A stretch of 64,000 nt of DNA from Dyella sp. AtDHG13 (GTDB taxonomy: Bacteria; Pseudomonadota; Gammaproteobacteria; Xanthomonadales; Rhodanobacteraceae). Both the position numbers and the translations under genes were made by a program. The notes beneath the pieces were generated by a model. It made no database searches, was not told where the DNA came from, and saw nothing but the letters and a program-made list of their open reading frames with translations. The stretch covers positions 1 to 64,000 of the forward strand of contig NZ_QICJ01000007.1 in the NCBI RefSeq assembly GCF_003201105.1, read 5' to 3'. Positions 44,379-56,404 of this stretch are shown piece by piece (positions within the stretch are counted from its first letter, which is position 1; the number at the start of each line of letters is the position of its first letter).

Positions 44379-45407
44379 TCAACAACCGGCCAGCGCGTCG
44401 CGCAGCAGGGGCGCGAGGCGGTCGGTTTCCTTGAGGAAGGCATCGTGGCCGTAGGGCGACTCGACCACTTCGAGCGTGGCCGGGCCATGCAGGCGGCGCT
44501 GCAGCTCGCACAGGTCGGCCAGCGGCACTAGGCGATCGGACGGAAAGCCGATCAGCGTGGCGGGCGCGGCCACCTGTTCGGGCGTCACGTCGTGCAGGTC
44601 GATGGATTCGGACAGCGCGAGGAAACGCTCCACGTCGAAGCGCTCGACGAAGCGGCGGCCGGCGTGTTCGAGGTAATCCTCGACCGGGAAATGGAAGCGG
44701 CCGTCGCGGAATTCCGGCGCGGCAGTGAAGCGCTTGGCGAATTCCTCGCTGCCGCGATAGGTGGTCATGGCCAGCTGGCGGGCCAGCGCCAGCGCCTGCT
44801 CGGCCTGCCCGTTCTCCAGCCCCAGCCGCACGATGCCGCGCTGCACGGAGCGCTGCGCCGTGGCCAGCGGATGCGGGCGGTGCGTGCCGGCCAACAGCAC
44901 CAGCCGGCCCAGGGCGTAGGGGTGCCTGGCCGCGAAGGCCAGCGCCACCATGGCGCCGTAGGACGAACCGATGAAGGCGTGCACGCGGTTGATGCCCAGC
45001 GCCTCCACCAGGGCGGCGAGCGCGTCCGCCTGGTCTTCGCTGGAAACGGCCTGGATGCCGGCGAGGTTGGCCGGGGTGATCCAGTCGATGGAGAGCACGC
45101 GGTAGCGATCCAGGTCCAGCGGCAGGCCACTGCCCACCTGGGCCTGCCACCAGCCGGGGGCGGCCTCGCCGTCCAGCGCCACCACGTCGCGGGTGGCGGA
45201 GATGCCGCCCTGCACGATCACCGTGGGGGCATCGGGGGCGCCGCACCACAGGTAGCTCACTTCCACCTCGCACGGCGCGCTGCCGTACTTGGGCGTGATG
45301 GCGAGGCGGCGGGTGCAACGCTGCGTGGTGAGGTCCGGCCGCATGCCGCCGATGGCCGCGAGGGTGGCGGGCGCGACGGTCGGTACGGTTTGCGGTTGGC
45401 TGGACAT
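44379..45407 (-). CDS. metX: homoserine O-succinyltransferase, MetX fold
   Basis: Activates homoserine as the first committed step of methionine synthesis. It has 342 residues with an alpha/beta-hydrolase MetX fold: IVQGGISATRDVV (oxyanion region), AFIGSSYGAMVALAFAARHP with the nucleophile Ser in the GxSxG-like elbow, LIGFPSDRLVPL holding the Asp, and VESPYGHDAFLKE holding the His. Xanthomonad MetX proteins of this kind use succinyl-CoA despite the MetX fold, so I call it a succinyltransferase (family knowledge). ATG 45407 follows GGAG (45417-45420) by 9 nt, and that GGAG lies in the 3' arm of a hairpin behind a SAM-I riboswitch. The first gene of metX-metB-hom. Confidence 0.95.
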   Translation of the reverse strand: MSSQPQTVPTVAPATLAAIGGMRPDLTTQRCTRRLAITPKYGSAPCEVEVSYLWCGAPDAPTVIVQGGISATRDVVALDGEAAPGWWQAQVGSGLPLDLDRYRVLSIDWITPANLAGIQAVSSEDQADALAALVEALGINRVHAFIGSSYGAMVALAFAARHPYALGRLVLLAGTHRPHPLATAQRSVQRGIVRLGLENGQAEQALALARQLAMTTYRGSEEFAKRFTAAPEFRDGRFHFPVEDYLEHAGRRFVERFDVERFLALSESIDLHDVTPEQVAAPATLIGFPSDRLVPLADLCELQRRLHGPATLEVVESPYGHDAFLKETDRLAPLLRDALAGC

Positions 45408-45416
45408 CTGGCTCTT

Positions 45417-45446
45417 CTCCGGTCGGCATCGACCTGCGGACCGGAG
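45417..45446 (-). promoter_or_regulatory. ribosome-site-sequestering hairpin of metX
   Basis: On the minus strand CTCCGGTC (45446-45439) pairs with GACCGGAG (45424-45417), an 8-bp stem with a 14-nt loop. The GGAG of the 3' arm is the likely metX ribosome-binding site. This fits an expression platform that shuts off translation when the upstream aptamer binds SAM; the antisequestering partner was not identified. Confidence 0.65.
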
Positions 45447-45493
45447 AGGCGGGCAACGCACGGCCGGCACGGGAGCGCGGCGGTGCGGTTCTG

Positions 45494-45611
45494 CCCTCAT
45501 CTCGCGGCATGCGCCCTTCGGCGCTACCGCAGGAATTGGCACCGTTGCGGAAGGGTTCCGCAGGTTGCCCCGGCTTCAAAGGGCCTGTCCCTCCGCCGGT
45601 CTCGATGAGTA
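45494..45611 (-). ncRNA. SAM-I (S-box) riboswitch aptamer
   Basis: Read on the minus strand, the leader contains the S-box landmarks in order: P1 5' strand CTCATC (45609-45604), CGGAGGGACAGGCCC, TTTGAAGCCGGGGCAACC, a variable P3 hairpin with CGGAA/TTCCG arms, GGTGCCAATTCC (P4/J3-4 signature), a further GCGGTAGCGC...GCGC hairpin, and the P1 3' strand GATGAG (45501-45496). These match the SAM-I core closely. SAM binding would repress metX-metB-hom. S-boxes are mainly a Firmicutes device and are known only sporadically in Proteobacteria. Confidence 0.92.
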
Positions 45612-45617
45612 AGGGGG

Positions 45618-45646
45618 AATCTACCGGCCGTGGATGGTCGTGTCAA
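45618..45646 (-). promoter_or_regulatory. sigma-70 promoter of the metX operon
   Basis: On the minus strand: TTGACA (45646-45641), a perfect -35, then 17 nt, then TAGATT (45623-45618), four of six to the -10 consensus. The predicted start near 45611 coincides with the 5' edge of the riboswitch, which supports both calls. Confidence 0.82.
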
Positions 45647-45647
45647 T

Positions 45648-45663
45648 AGACGTCTAAACGTCT
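45648..45663 (-). promoter_or_regulatory. tandem met boxes (MetJ-type operator)
   Basis: AGACGTCT (45648-45655) directly followed by AAACGTCT (45656-45663): two adjacent 8-bp met boxes, one perfect and one with a single mismatch, the arrangement bound by MetJ with SAM as corepressor. They abut the -35 element of the metX promoter. The metJ gene is not in the window. Confidence 0.8.
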
Positions 45664-45856
45664 ATGCATCTAGCCATCGACTTTGCATCCATCGCATCGA
45701 ATGTTTCGCCTGAAACCAGCGCCTTTCCGCGCCCAGCCAGGCGCGAGGCATGCACTCGCCGCTTCATGGCCGTGAAAGGCGCCCGCAACCAGGATTTGCG
45801 AGCCCCGGACCGGGCTGCAACACTGCGCGCCCAGCCCTTCCACCTTATGGATACCC

Positions 45857-46213
45857 ATGTCACTCGCCGCCCATCTCGTCGTTGCCCTCGTCGCCCTGCT
45901 CCACGTGTGGTTCCTGGTGCTGGAGATGTTCCTGTGGACGCGCCCCTCGGGCCGGCGCGCCTTCGGCCTGAGCAAGGAGTTCGCCGAGCAGACGAAGGTG
46001 CTGGCGGCCAACCAGGGCCTCTACAACGGCTTCCTGGCCGCGGGCCTGCTGTGGGGCCTGTGGCTCGGCGATGCCGGCCGTGCGGTCACGCTGTTCTTCC
46101 TGGGCTGCGTGCTCGTGGCCGGCCTGTTCGGTGGGCTGACGGCCACGCGCAAGGTGCTGTGGATCCAGGGCCTGCCGGCCCTGCTCGGCCTGGTGCTGGT
46201 CCTGCTTGCCTGA
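45857..46213 (+). CDS. DUF1304 family membrane protein
   Basis: A 118-residue inner-membrane protein with four helices: AAHLVVALVALLHVWFLVLEMFLW, a middle amphipathic part RAFGLSKEFAEQTKVLAANQGLYNGFLAAGLLWGLWL, AVTLFFLGCVLVAGLFGGLTA and WIQGLPALLGLVLVLL. The LHxWFLVLEMFLW start, ANQGLYNGFLAAGL and GLTATRKVLWIQGLPA are family hallmarks. Function unknown. Divergent from metX; the 190 nt before it include only the met operator side and no other evident element. Confidence 0.9.
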   Translation: MSLAAHLVVALVALLHVWFLVLEMFLWTRPSGRRAFGLSKEFAEQTKVLAANQGLYNGFLAAGLLWGLWLGDAGRAVTLFFLGCVLVAGLFGGLTATRKVLWIQGLPALLGLVLVLLA

Positions 46214-46282
46214 GCAATTGGCCCTGTGCCGGCCGCCACGCTGTGCCATGCTTTTCGCCCCCACCCGCGACCACCAGCCCCG

Positions 46283-46945
46283 ATGACCACCCTGCCCCAG
46301 GAAGCCGTAGGCACCCGTTTCGATCCCCAACGCATGCTCCATGCGCGTGAACGCAGCTGGGCCGCGCTGCGCGGCATCCGCGAGCGCATGCGTCCGGGCA
46401 TCACCGAGGACGAGGCGAAGGCCGAGGCCATGCAGGTGTTCCAGGCGCTGGGCATGGAGCGGCTGTGGCATCCGGTGATCGTCCGCATCGGCAGCAACAC
46501 CACCAAGACCTACCGTGAGCGCTCCGACCCGGTGCGGCTGGGCGATGACGACATCTACTTCATCGACCTGGGCCTGGTCTTCGAAGGCCACGAGGGCGAC
46601 GTGGGCGATACCTTTGTGATCGGCCATGCACCGGAAAAACAGGCCTGCGCCGATGCGGCGCGCGAACTGTTCCAGCTCACCGCCGATGCGTGGCGGCAGC
46701 GGAATCTCACCGGCGAGGCGCTGTATGCCTTTGCCGAGGAGCGCGCCCAGGCCATGGGCTGGCGGCTGAACCACGAGATCAAGGGCCATCGCGTCAGCGA
46801 CTTCCCGCACTCGGTGCACAAGGCGGGCGACCTGGGCGAGTACGGCGAGCGCCCATCCGGCGGGCTGTGGATCCTGGAGATCCAGATCGCCCACCCCACC
46901 GAACCCTACGGCGCGTTCTACGAGGACCTGCTGACCCGCGACTGA
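46283..46945 (+). CDS. M24 (methionine aminopeptidase-like) family metallopeptidase
   Basis: A 220-residue pita-bread-fold protein. Candidate metal ligands are visible in order: FIDLGLVFEGHEGDVGDTF (two Asp), NHEIKGHRVSDFPH (His), and WILEIQIAHP (Glu). It lacks the N-terminal creatinase domain of Xaa-Pro peptidases. It is closer to short M24 proteins annotated as aminopeptidase P-like or unknown than to housekeeping MetAP, because the VGxGIGxxxH region is replaced. ATG 46283 follows DUF1304 by 69 nt. Substrate unknown. Confidence 0.82.
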   Translation: MTTLPQEAVGTRFDPQRMLHARERSWAALRGIRERMRPGITEDEAKAEAMQVFQALGMERLWHPVIVRIGSNTTKTYRERSDPVRLGDDDIYFIDLGLVFEGHEGDVGDTFVIGHAPEKQACADAARELFQLTADAWRQRNLTGEALYAFAEERAQAMGWRLNHEIKGHRVSDFPHSVHKAGDLGEYGERPSGGLWILEIQIAHPTEPYGAFYEDLLTRD

Positions 46946-47008
46946 GCCCGCCCGGCACCCTGGCGCCACCCTTGGTAGAATGGCCGGTTCGCGAGCCCAG
47001 ATACCGCC

Positions 47009-48610
47009 ATGTCCACGCATCTCACCGAAACCCGCCGCCGCCGCACCTTCGCCATCGTCAGCCACCCTGACGCCGGCAAGACCACGCTGACCGAAAAGCT
47101 GCTGCTGTTCGGCGGCGCCATCCAGATGGCCGGCTCGGTGAAGGGCCGCAAGGCCGCCCGCCACGCCACCTCCGACTGGATGGCGCTGGAAAAGGAGCGC
47201 GGCATTTCGGTGACCTCCTCGGTGATGCAGTTCCCCTACGAGGGCCGCATCGTCAACCTGCTCGACACGCCGGGCCACGCGGACTTCTCCGAGGACACCT
47301 ACCGCGTGCTCACCGCGGTGGACTCCGCGCTGATGGTGATCGACTGCGCCAAGGGCGTGGAAGAACGCACCATCAAGCTGATGGAGGTGTGCCGCCTGCG
47401 CGACACGCCCATCATGACCTTCATCAACAAGCTCGACCGCGAGGGCCGCTCGCCCATCGAACTGCTGGACGAAGTGGAATCCGTGCTGGGCATCGCCTGC
47501 GCGCCGCTGACCTGGCCCATCGGCATGGGCAAGCGCCTGAAAGGCGTGTACCACCTGCTGCTCGACGAAGTGCACGTGTTCGAGCAGGGCAAGAATTTCA
47601 CGCGGCAGGATTCGACCATCTTCAAGGGCCTGGATGCGCCGGGCCTGGAAGCGATGATCGGCGCCGAAGCATTGGCCGAACTGCGCGACGAGCTCGAGCT
47701 GGTGCAGGGCGCCTCGCATCCGTTCGACCTCGAGCAATACCTGGCCGGCAAGCTCACGCCGGTGTTCTTCGGCTCGGCGGTGAACAACTTCGGCGTGCAG
47801 CTGCTGCTGGATTTCTTCGTGGAGCACGCGCCGCACCCGCGTTCGCGCGCCACGCTCACGCGCGAGGTGAAGCCGGAAGAGGAAGCCCTCACCGGTTTCG
47901 TGTTCAAGATCCAGGCCAACATGGATCCGGCGCATCGCGACCGCATCGCCTTCATGCGCGTGTGCTCGGGCACGTACAGCGCGGGCATGAAGATGATGCA
48001 GACGCGCACCGGCAAGGACGTGCGCATCGCCAACGCGCTCACCTTCATGGCGAGCGATCGCGAAATCGTGGAGAACGCCTATCCTGGCGACGTGATCGGC
48101 CTGCACAACCACGGCACCATCGGCATCGGCGATACCTTCACCGAGGGCGAGATGGTCAGCTTCACCGGCATTCCCAACTTCGCGCCGGAACTGTTCCGCC
48201 GCGCGCGCCTGCGCGATCCGCTGAAGATGAAGGCGCTGCAGAAGGGCCTGGCCCAGCTTTCCGAGGAAGGCGCCACGCAGTTCTTCCGCCCGCTGATGAG
48301 CAACGACCTGATCCTCGGCGCCGTCGGCATGCTGCAGTTCGACGTGGTGGCCTACCGCCTGAAGGACGAATACGGCGTGGACGCCACCTTCGAGCCGGTC
48401 ACCGTCGCCACCGCCCGCTGGATCCACTGCGACGACGCGAAGAAGCTCGAGGAATTCCGCGAGAAGAACGCCAACAACCTCGCCATCGACGCGGCGGGCG
48501 AGCTGGTGTACCTGGCGCCTTCGCGCGTGAACCTGCAGCTGGCGCAGGAGCGTTCGCCGGCCGTGCGCTTCTCGGCCACGCGCGAACACGCGACGTCGGT
48601 CGACCTGTAA
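47009..48610 (+). CDS. prfC: peptide chain release factor 3
   Basis: A translational GTPase of 533 residues that recycles RF1/RF2 from the terminating ribosome. G1 is [15 protein letters not shown], switch I is [22 protein letters not shown]3 is [14 protein letters not shown], and G4 is [10 protein letters not shown]. The domain 2-3 part starts near [18 protein letters not shown] and ends with [13 protein letters not shown]. Length and ends match RF3 rather than EF-G. A -10-like TAGAAT at 46976-46981 lies 27 nt before the ATG. Confidence 0.97.
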   Translation: MSTHLTETRRRRTFAIVSHPDAGKTTLTEKLLLFGGAIQMAGSVKGRKAARHATSDWMALEKERGISVTSSVMQFPYEGRIVNLLDTPGHADFSEDTYRVLTAVDSALMVIDCAKGVEERTIKLMEVCRLRDTPIMTFINKLDREGRSPIELLDEVESVLGIACAPLTWPIGMGKRLKGVYHLLLDEVHVFEQGKNFTRQDSTIFKGLDAPGLEAMIGAEALAELRDELELVQGASHPFDLEQYLAGKLTPVFFGSAVNNFGVQLLLDFFVEHAPHPRSRATLTREVKPEEEALTGFVFKIQANMDPAHRDRIAFMRVCSGTYSAGMKMMQTRTGKDVRIANALTFMASDREIVENAYPGDVIGLHNHGTIGIGDTFTEGEMVSFTGIPNFAPELFRRARLRDPLKMKALQKGLAQLSEEGATQFFRPLMSNDLILGAVGMLQFDVVAYRLKDEYGVDATFEPVTVATARWIHCDDAKKLEEFREKNANNLAIDAAGELVYLAPSRVNLQLAQERSPAVRFSATREHATSVDL

Positions 48611-48632
48611 GGCCCCCGCTCACGCAGCCTCT

Positions 48633-48664
48633 CCGTCATCCCGGCGCAAGCCGCCGGATGACGG
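48633..48664. repeat. single REP-type hairpin after prfC
   Basis: CCGTCATCC (48633-48641) and GGATGACGG (48656-48664) flank a CGGCGCAAGCCGCC loop; one compact unit, 22 nt after the prfC stop. Confidence 0.7.
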
Positions 48665-48730
48665 CCGGCACGCGTGCCGCGCGGCGTGCCACTGTTAGCC
48701 TTGCTTGCACACCACGGGATATCCAGCCGC

Positions 48731-49645
48731 ATGCCAGCCAGCCCCATCGCCTTCACCACGCCCGCCACCGCCACGCCGTGGCAGCGCTGGGTGGTGTTCT
48801 CGCCCTTCGCCCGCATCGCCTTCTTCGCGGCGCTGTACATCGTGCTGATCAAGCTGGTCTCGGCGGGCGTCGATGCGATGGACATCGTGGGGCCCGGCGC
48901 GCCCAGGCTGTCGCGTGCTTTCGGCATCCTCGCCATGCAGCTGATTCCCGCCGTGGCGGCATACACCGTGCTGGTAAAGGCCATCGAACGACGGCCGATG
49001 CGCGAACTCGCCGCGGCCGACGCACCCACGGGCGGGCTTGCCGGCGTAGTGCTCGGCGCGCTGATCATGAGCGCGGTGGTGCTCGTGCTGTGGCTGGCCG
49101 GCAGCTATCACGTCACCGGCACCAACCCGTCGGTGAACTGGCTGCCCGCCGTGCTCACCACCGGCCTGGGCGCCGGCATCGGCGAGGAAATCGTCACGCG
49201 CGGCGTGCTGTTCCGCGCCGTGGAGGAAGGCCTGGGCACCTGGTGGGCCCTCGCCATCTCGGCCCTGTTCTTTGGCGCCGCCCACATCTTCAATCCCGGC
49301 GCCACGCCGTGGATCTCGCTGGCCATCGCCATCGAGGCCGGCCTGCTGCTGGCCCTGCTCTACCACGTGACGCGCTCGCTGTGGCCGTGCATCGGCCTGC
49401 ACGCGGCTTGGAACGTCATGCAGGGCTCGGTCTACGGCATCCCGGTATCGGGCACCGAGGTGCACGGCTGGCTCGTTTCCACCCGCAGCGGCCCGGAGTG
49501 GCTGAGCGGCGGCGCGTTCGGCGCGGAGGCCTCGGTGGTGACGGTGATCCTCTGCTCCGGCTGCTCGGCGTTGTTGCTGATCGTGGCGCTGCGGCGCGGC
49601 ACCATCATCCCGCCGGTGTGGCGGCGCAGGCACGCCGCCGCCTGA
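48731..49645 (+). CDS. CPBP family intramembrane metalloprotease
   Basis: A polytopic protein of 304 residues with the Abi/CAAX-protease motifs: GIGEEIVTRG (EExxxR), FFGAAHIFN (FxxxH) and LHAAWNVMQG (HxxxN/B). These form the zinc-free or metal-dependent active site inside the membrane. About eight helices are predicted by hydropathy. Bacterial CPBP members are linked to bacteriocin immunity or prenyl-peptide processing; no such partner is nearby. ATG 48731 is chosen over an upstream frame start lacking hydrophobic content. Confidence 0.87.
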   Translation: MPASPIAFTTPATATPWQRWVVFSPFARIAFFAALYIVLIKLVSAGVDAMDIVGPGAPRLSRAFGILAMQLIPAVAAYTVLVKAIERRPMRELAAADAPTGGLAGVVLGALIMSAVVLVLWLAGSYHVTGTNPSVNWLPAVLTTGLGAGIGEEIVTRGVLFRAVEEGLGTWWALAISALFFGAAHIFNPGATPWISLAIAIEAGLLLALLYHVTRSLWPCIGLHAAWNVMQGSVYGIPVSGTEVHGWLVSTRSGPEWLSGGAFGAEASVVTVILCSGCSALLLIVALRRGTIIPPVWRRRHAAA

Positions 49646-49737
49646 GGTCCGCTATCGCCTTCACGGATCTGCGGCTACCCTGATGGGAACCGCCCCGGCC
49701 CGGCCGCAATGCCAGGCCCCGCTACCTGTGAAGACGT

Positions 49738-53399
<3,662 letters not shown>

Positions 53400-53403
<4 letters not shown>

Positions 53404-54269
53404 ACGAACCTGCCGGCAAGCCGGCGACACCGGATGCCTCGCTCGAGGACATCGAGATCGAGCTGTTCGTACGTGCGCTGAAACTGCGGCACGGTTATGA
53501 CTTCACCCAGTACGCTCCGGCGTCGCTGAAGCGTCGCGTGCTGCAGCTGACGCATGCACAGGGCGCCGACACGGTGAGCGCGCTCACCACCCGCGTGCTG
53601 CACGAACCCGGATTCCTGCCGGTGGTGCTGGAAGGGCTGTCGGTGCCGGTGTCGGAAATGTTCCGCGACCCGGACGTGTTCCTCACGCTGCGCGAACAGG
53701 TGTTTCCCGTGCTCGCGTCCTATCCGCAGATCAACATCTCGCAAGCGGGCTGCGCGCATGGGCAGGAGGTCTATTCGCTGGCGATCCTGCTGGAAGAAGC
53801 CGGCCTGTACGACCGCACGCAGATCTACGCCACCGACTTCAACGAGAGCGCCCTGCAGCACGCCCAGGAGGGCATCTACCCTGCCCGCGAGGCGCAACTG
53901 TGGTCGCGCAACTACCTGGCGGCGGGCGGGCGTCACACGCTGGCCGACTACTACAGCGCGCGCTACGAACTCATCAAGCTCGACCAGCGCCTGCGGCGCA
54001 ACGTGATCTTCGCCAACCACAACCTGGTGACGGACGAAGTGTTCTGCGAAGCGCATCTGGTGCTGTGCCGCAACGTGCTCATCTATTTCTCCGATCCACT
54101 GCAAGACCGCACGCTGGCGCTGTTCCGCGACAGCCTGGTGCGCGGCGGCTTTCTCTGCCTGGGCACGCGCGAAAGCCTGGACTTCGCATCGTCCGCGCAG
54201 GACTTCACGCCGGTGGATGCGGCGCGACGCATCTACCGCCTCGCCTCGCGCCACACGGGAACGGATTGA
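53400..54269 (+). CDS. cheR: CheR-type protein-glutamate methyltransferase
   Basis: A 289-residue SAM-dependent methyltransferase: a CheR_N helical domain (ELFVRALKLRHGYDFTQYAPASLKRRVLQL) and a catalytic domain with AGCAHGQEVYSLAILLEEAG (SAM motif I), IYATDFNESALQHAQEGIYP and HLVLCRNVLIYFSDPLQ. The usual beta-subdomain that contacts the MCP pentapeptide is not obvious. Start ATG 53400 overlaps the kinase stop; an ATG four codons earlier is in frame but lies inside the kinase. No MCP gene is in the window, so its methylation target is unknown and may be the kinase itself (inference). Confidence 0.93.
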
Positions 54270-54270
54270 C

Positions 54271-54840
54271 GTGGCGACGCCGCAGGCCATCGTGATCGGC
54301 TGTTCGGCGGGCGGGCTGACCGCATTGGAGAGCCTGTTCGCCGACATCGACCCGGCGCTACGCCAGCCGATCGCCGTGTGCTGCCACACGGGCTCGGCCA
54401 CCGTCGACCTGCTGTGCGAACTGCTGGCCCGGCACGCCACCTTGCCGGTGGAGGAAGCTCGCGAGCGGGCAGCCATGCAAGGCGGCACCATTTACGTGGC
54501 ACCCAGCGGCTACCACCTGCTGATCGAGCATAGCCACCGCTTTGCCTTGTCGGTGGACCAGCGCGTGAGCTTCGCGCGACCGTCGATCGACGTGCTGTTC
54601 GAATCCGCCGCGGAAGCCTGGGGCGACGGCCTGATCGGCGTATTGTTGACCGGCGCCAACAGCGACGGCGCCAACGGCCTGCAACGGATACGGGCCTGCG
54701 GCGGGCTGGCCATCGTGCAGGACCCCGCCGATGCGGAATCCCCGGCGATGCCCATCGCGGCGCTCGAACGCGCGGGCGCCGACCATTGCCTTCCACTCAC
54801 GGCCATCGCGCCGCTGATCAACCGCCTGTGCCTGCAATGA
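54271..54840 (+). CDS. cheB: stand-alone CheB methylesterase domain
   Basis: A 189-residue protein equal to the CheB catalytic domain only, with no receiver. Triad residues are visible: Ser12 (IGCSAGGLTAL), His39 (VCCHTGSATV) and Asp132 (LLTGANSDGANGL). The PSGYHLLIE and PSIDVLFESAAEAWG segments fit the family. Lacking a receiver, its activity must be controlled otherwise, perhaps by the kinase. It starts with GTG one base after the cheR stop, and its TGA overlaps the next ATG. Confidence 0.9.
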   Translation: MATPQAIVIGCSAGGLTALESLFADIDPALRQPIAVCCHTGSATVDLLCELLARHATLPVEEARERAAMQGGTIYVAPSGYHLLIEHSHRFALSVDQRVSFARPSIDVLFESAAEAWGDGLIGVLLTGANSDGANGLQRIRACGGLAIVQDPADAESPAMPIAALERAGADHCLPLTAIAPLINRLCLQ

Positions 54841-55832
54841 ACACTCCTCTTCCTAAGATCCTCGTCGTCGACGACACGCCCGCCAACCTGGTGGCCATGC
54901 GGCATCTGCTGGCCGACAGTGGCGCGCAACTGTTCGAGGCGGGCAGTGGCAACGAAGCGCTCGCGCTGTGCCTGGATCACGAATTCGCGCTGATCCTGCT
55001 CGACGTGAACATGCCGGAGATGGACGGCTTCGAGGTCGCCTTCCTGATCGGCGAAACCGAGCAGCTGCGGGAGACGCCGATCATCTTCGTCACCGCCGCC
55101 TACGCCGACGACATCAACCGCATCCGCGGCTACCACTTCGGCGCGGTCGACTACATCGCCAAGCCGATCAACGACATGATCCTGCAGTCGAAGGTGCGCG
55201 TGTTCCTGGAGCTGTACAAGGCACGGGCCGAGCTGAGGTCCGCGCTCGCCACGCTGGAAGAACGCAATGCGCAGCTGAAGGTGGAGATCGCCGAGCGTCT
55301 GCGCATCGAGGAGCGCATCCGCCACCAGGCGACGCACGACATGCTCACCGGCCTGCCCAACCGCGTGCTGTTCCACGACCGCCTGCTCACCGCGATGCAG
55401 CGCGTGCCGCGACACGGCCCCGGCTTTGCACTCGCCCTGCTGGATATCGACGGCTTCAAGGGCGTCAACGACAACCACGGACACCCCGCGGGCGATGCCC
55501 TGCTGCAGGCCATCGCCGGACGGCTGATCGTCGGCCTGCGCTCGAACGACACGGTGGCCCGGCTGGGCGGCGACGAGTTCGCGCTGATCCTGGAAGACGT
55601 CGACGATGAGGATTCGCTGCTGCACCGTTGCCAAGAGGTCTGCACCATGATCGCCGAGCCCTACCAGCTCCAAGGCAGCAAAGGGCCGTTCGAGGCGAAG
55701 GTGAGCGCGAGCATCGGCATTGCCTTGTGGCGCGAATCGCGGCAGAGCGACGAAGACCTGATCCAGGCCGCCGACCGCGCGCTCTATCGCGCCAAGGACG
55801 AAGGCAAGAACCGCTGCGTGATGAGCGTCTGA
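54837..55832 (+). CDS. response regulator with GGDEF diguanylate cyclase output
   Basis: A soluble protein of 331 residues. The receiver has the acidic pair Asp12-Asp13, acceptor Asp56 (LLDVNMPEMDG) and Lys near SDYIAKP-like DYIAKPIND. A coiled coil (about 125-160) leads to a GGDEF domain with an intact GGDEF at 244-248 (ARLGGDEFALIL) and an inhibitory RxxD site exactly five residues upstream (RSND). It should therefore make cyclic di-GMP and be product-inhibited. Last gene of the four-gene operon; convergent with the DUF4442 gene after 10 nt. Confidence 0.94.
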   Translation: MNTPLPKILVVDDTPANLVAMRHLLADSGAQLFEAGSGNEALALCLDHEFALILLDVNMPEMDGFEVAFLIGETEQLRETPIIFVTAAYADDINRIRGYHFGAVDYIAKPINDMILQSKVRVFLELYKARAELRSALATLEERNAQLKVEIAERLRIEERIRHQATHDMLTGLPNRVLFHDRLLTAMQRVPRHGPGFALALLDIDGFKGVNDNHGHPAGDALLQAIAGRLIVGLRSNDTVARLGGDEFALILEDVDDEDSLLHRCQEVCTMIAEPYQLQGSKGPFEAKVSASIGIALWRESRQSDEDLIQAADRALYRAKDEGKNRCVMSV

Positions 55833-55842
55833 CGCGGCGCGC

Positions 55843-56307
55843 TTATTTACGCGGCGACACCCACATGTCGATGCGTGCGCGGAATACGGCGTCCCCCGCC
55901 TGGTTGCGCACGACCACCGTCACCGGCCACGCATAGCCGCCCTGCGCTTCGATGGCGGGCGATTCCGGGGTCGCCTGCGCGACCAGCGTGCCCTTCGCCT
56001 TGGCGAGGTATTCCACCGTCATGCCCTTGGGTATCCAGCGCATCGAGGAAGGAATGGTGACGTCGGTCATCATGCCGGCGGTAAGTTCCGCCGCGTTGCA
56101 CAGCGCGATCGCATGCACGGTGCCGATATGGTTGTGCACGCGGCGGCGGTCGCGAATGGCCACGTCGCAGCGGCCCGGCTCAAGCGCCAGGAAGCGCGGC
56201 GCGATGGTGGCGAAGTAAGGCGCCTTGAAGCAGATCAGGCGGCCATACAACCAGCGTCCACCGGGCAGGGAAACGAGTCGACGGTACAGCGACAAGGCCT
56301 GGCTCAT
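55843..56307 (-). CDS. DUF4442 hotdog-fold protein, thioesterase-like
   Basis: A 154-residue protein with the hotdog layout: a hydrophobic N-terminal helix (SLYRRLVSLPGGRWLYGRLI), VHNHIGTVHAIALCNAAELTAGMM, where the NHxGTxHAxALxxxxE signature holds the catalytic-site Asn/His/Glu positions, and a C-terminal strand VVVRNQAGDAVFRARIDMWV. Related proteins are acyl-CoA thioesterase-like of unknown substrate. GGAG stands about 8 nt before ATG 56307. It follows fadE on the same strand after 97 nt, so a fatty-acid role is plausible. Confidence 0.86.
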   Translation of the reverse strand: MSQALSLYRRLVSLPGGRWLYGRLICFKAPYFATIAPRFLALEPGRCDVAIRDRRRVHNHIGTVHAIALCNAAELTAGMMTDVTIPSSMRWIPKGMTVEYLAKAKGTLVAQATPESPAIEAQGGYAWPVTVVVRNQAGDAVFRARIDMWVSPRK

Positions 56308-56404
56308 GGCAAATCTCCTGCCGGGGCGAGGCGCTCGCCCTGCCCGTTCGTACGTCGATGGGGAACCGCCATGCCGGACGCATCCGGCATGGCGGAGAGA
56401 GCGA

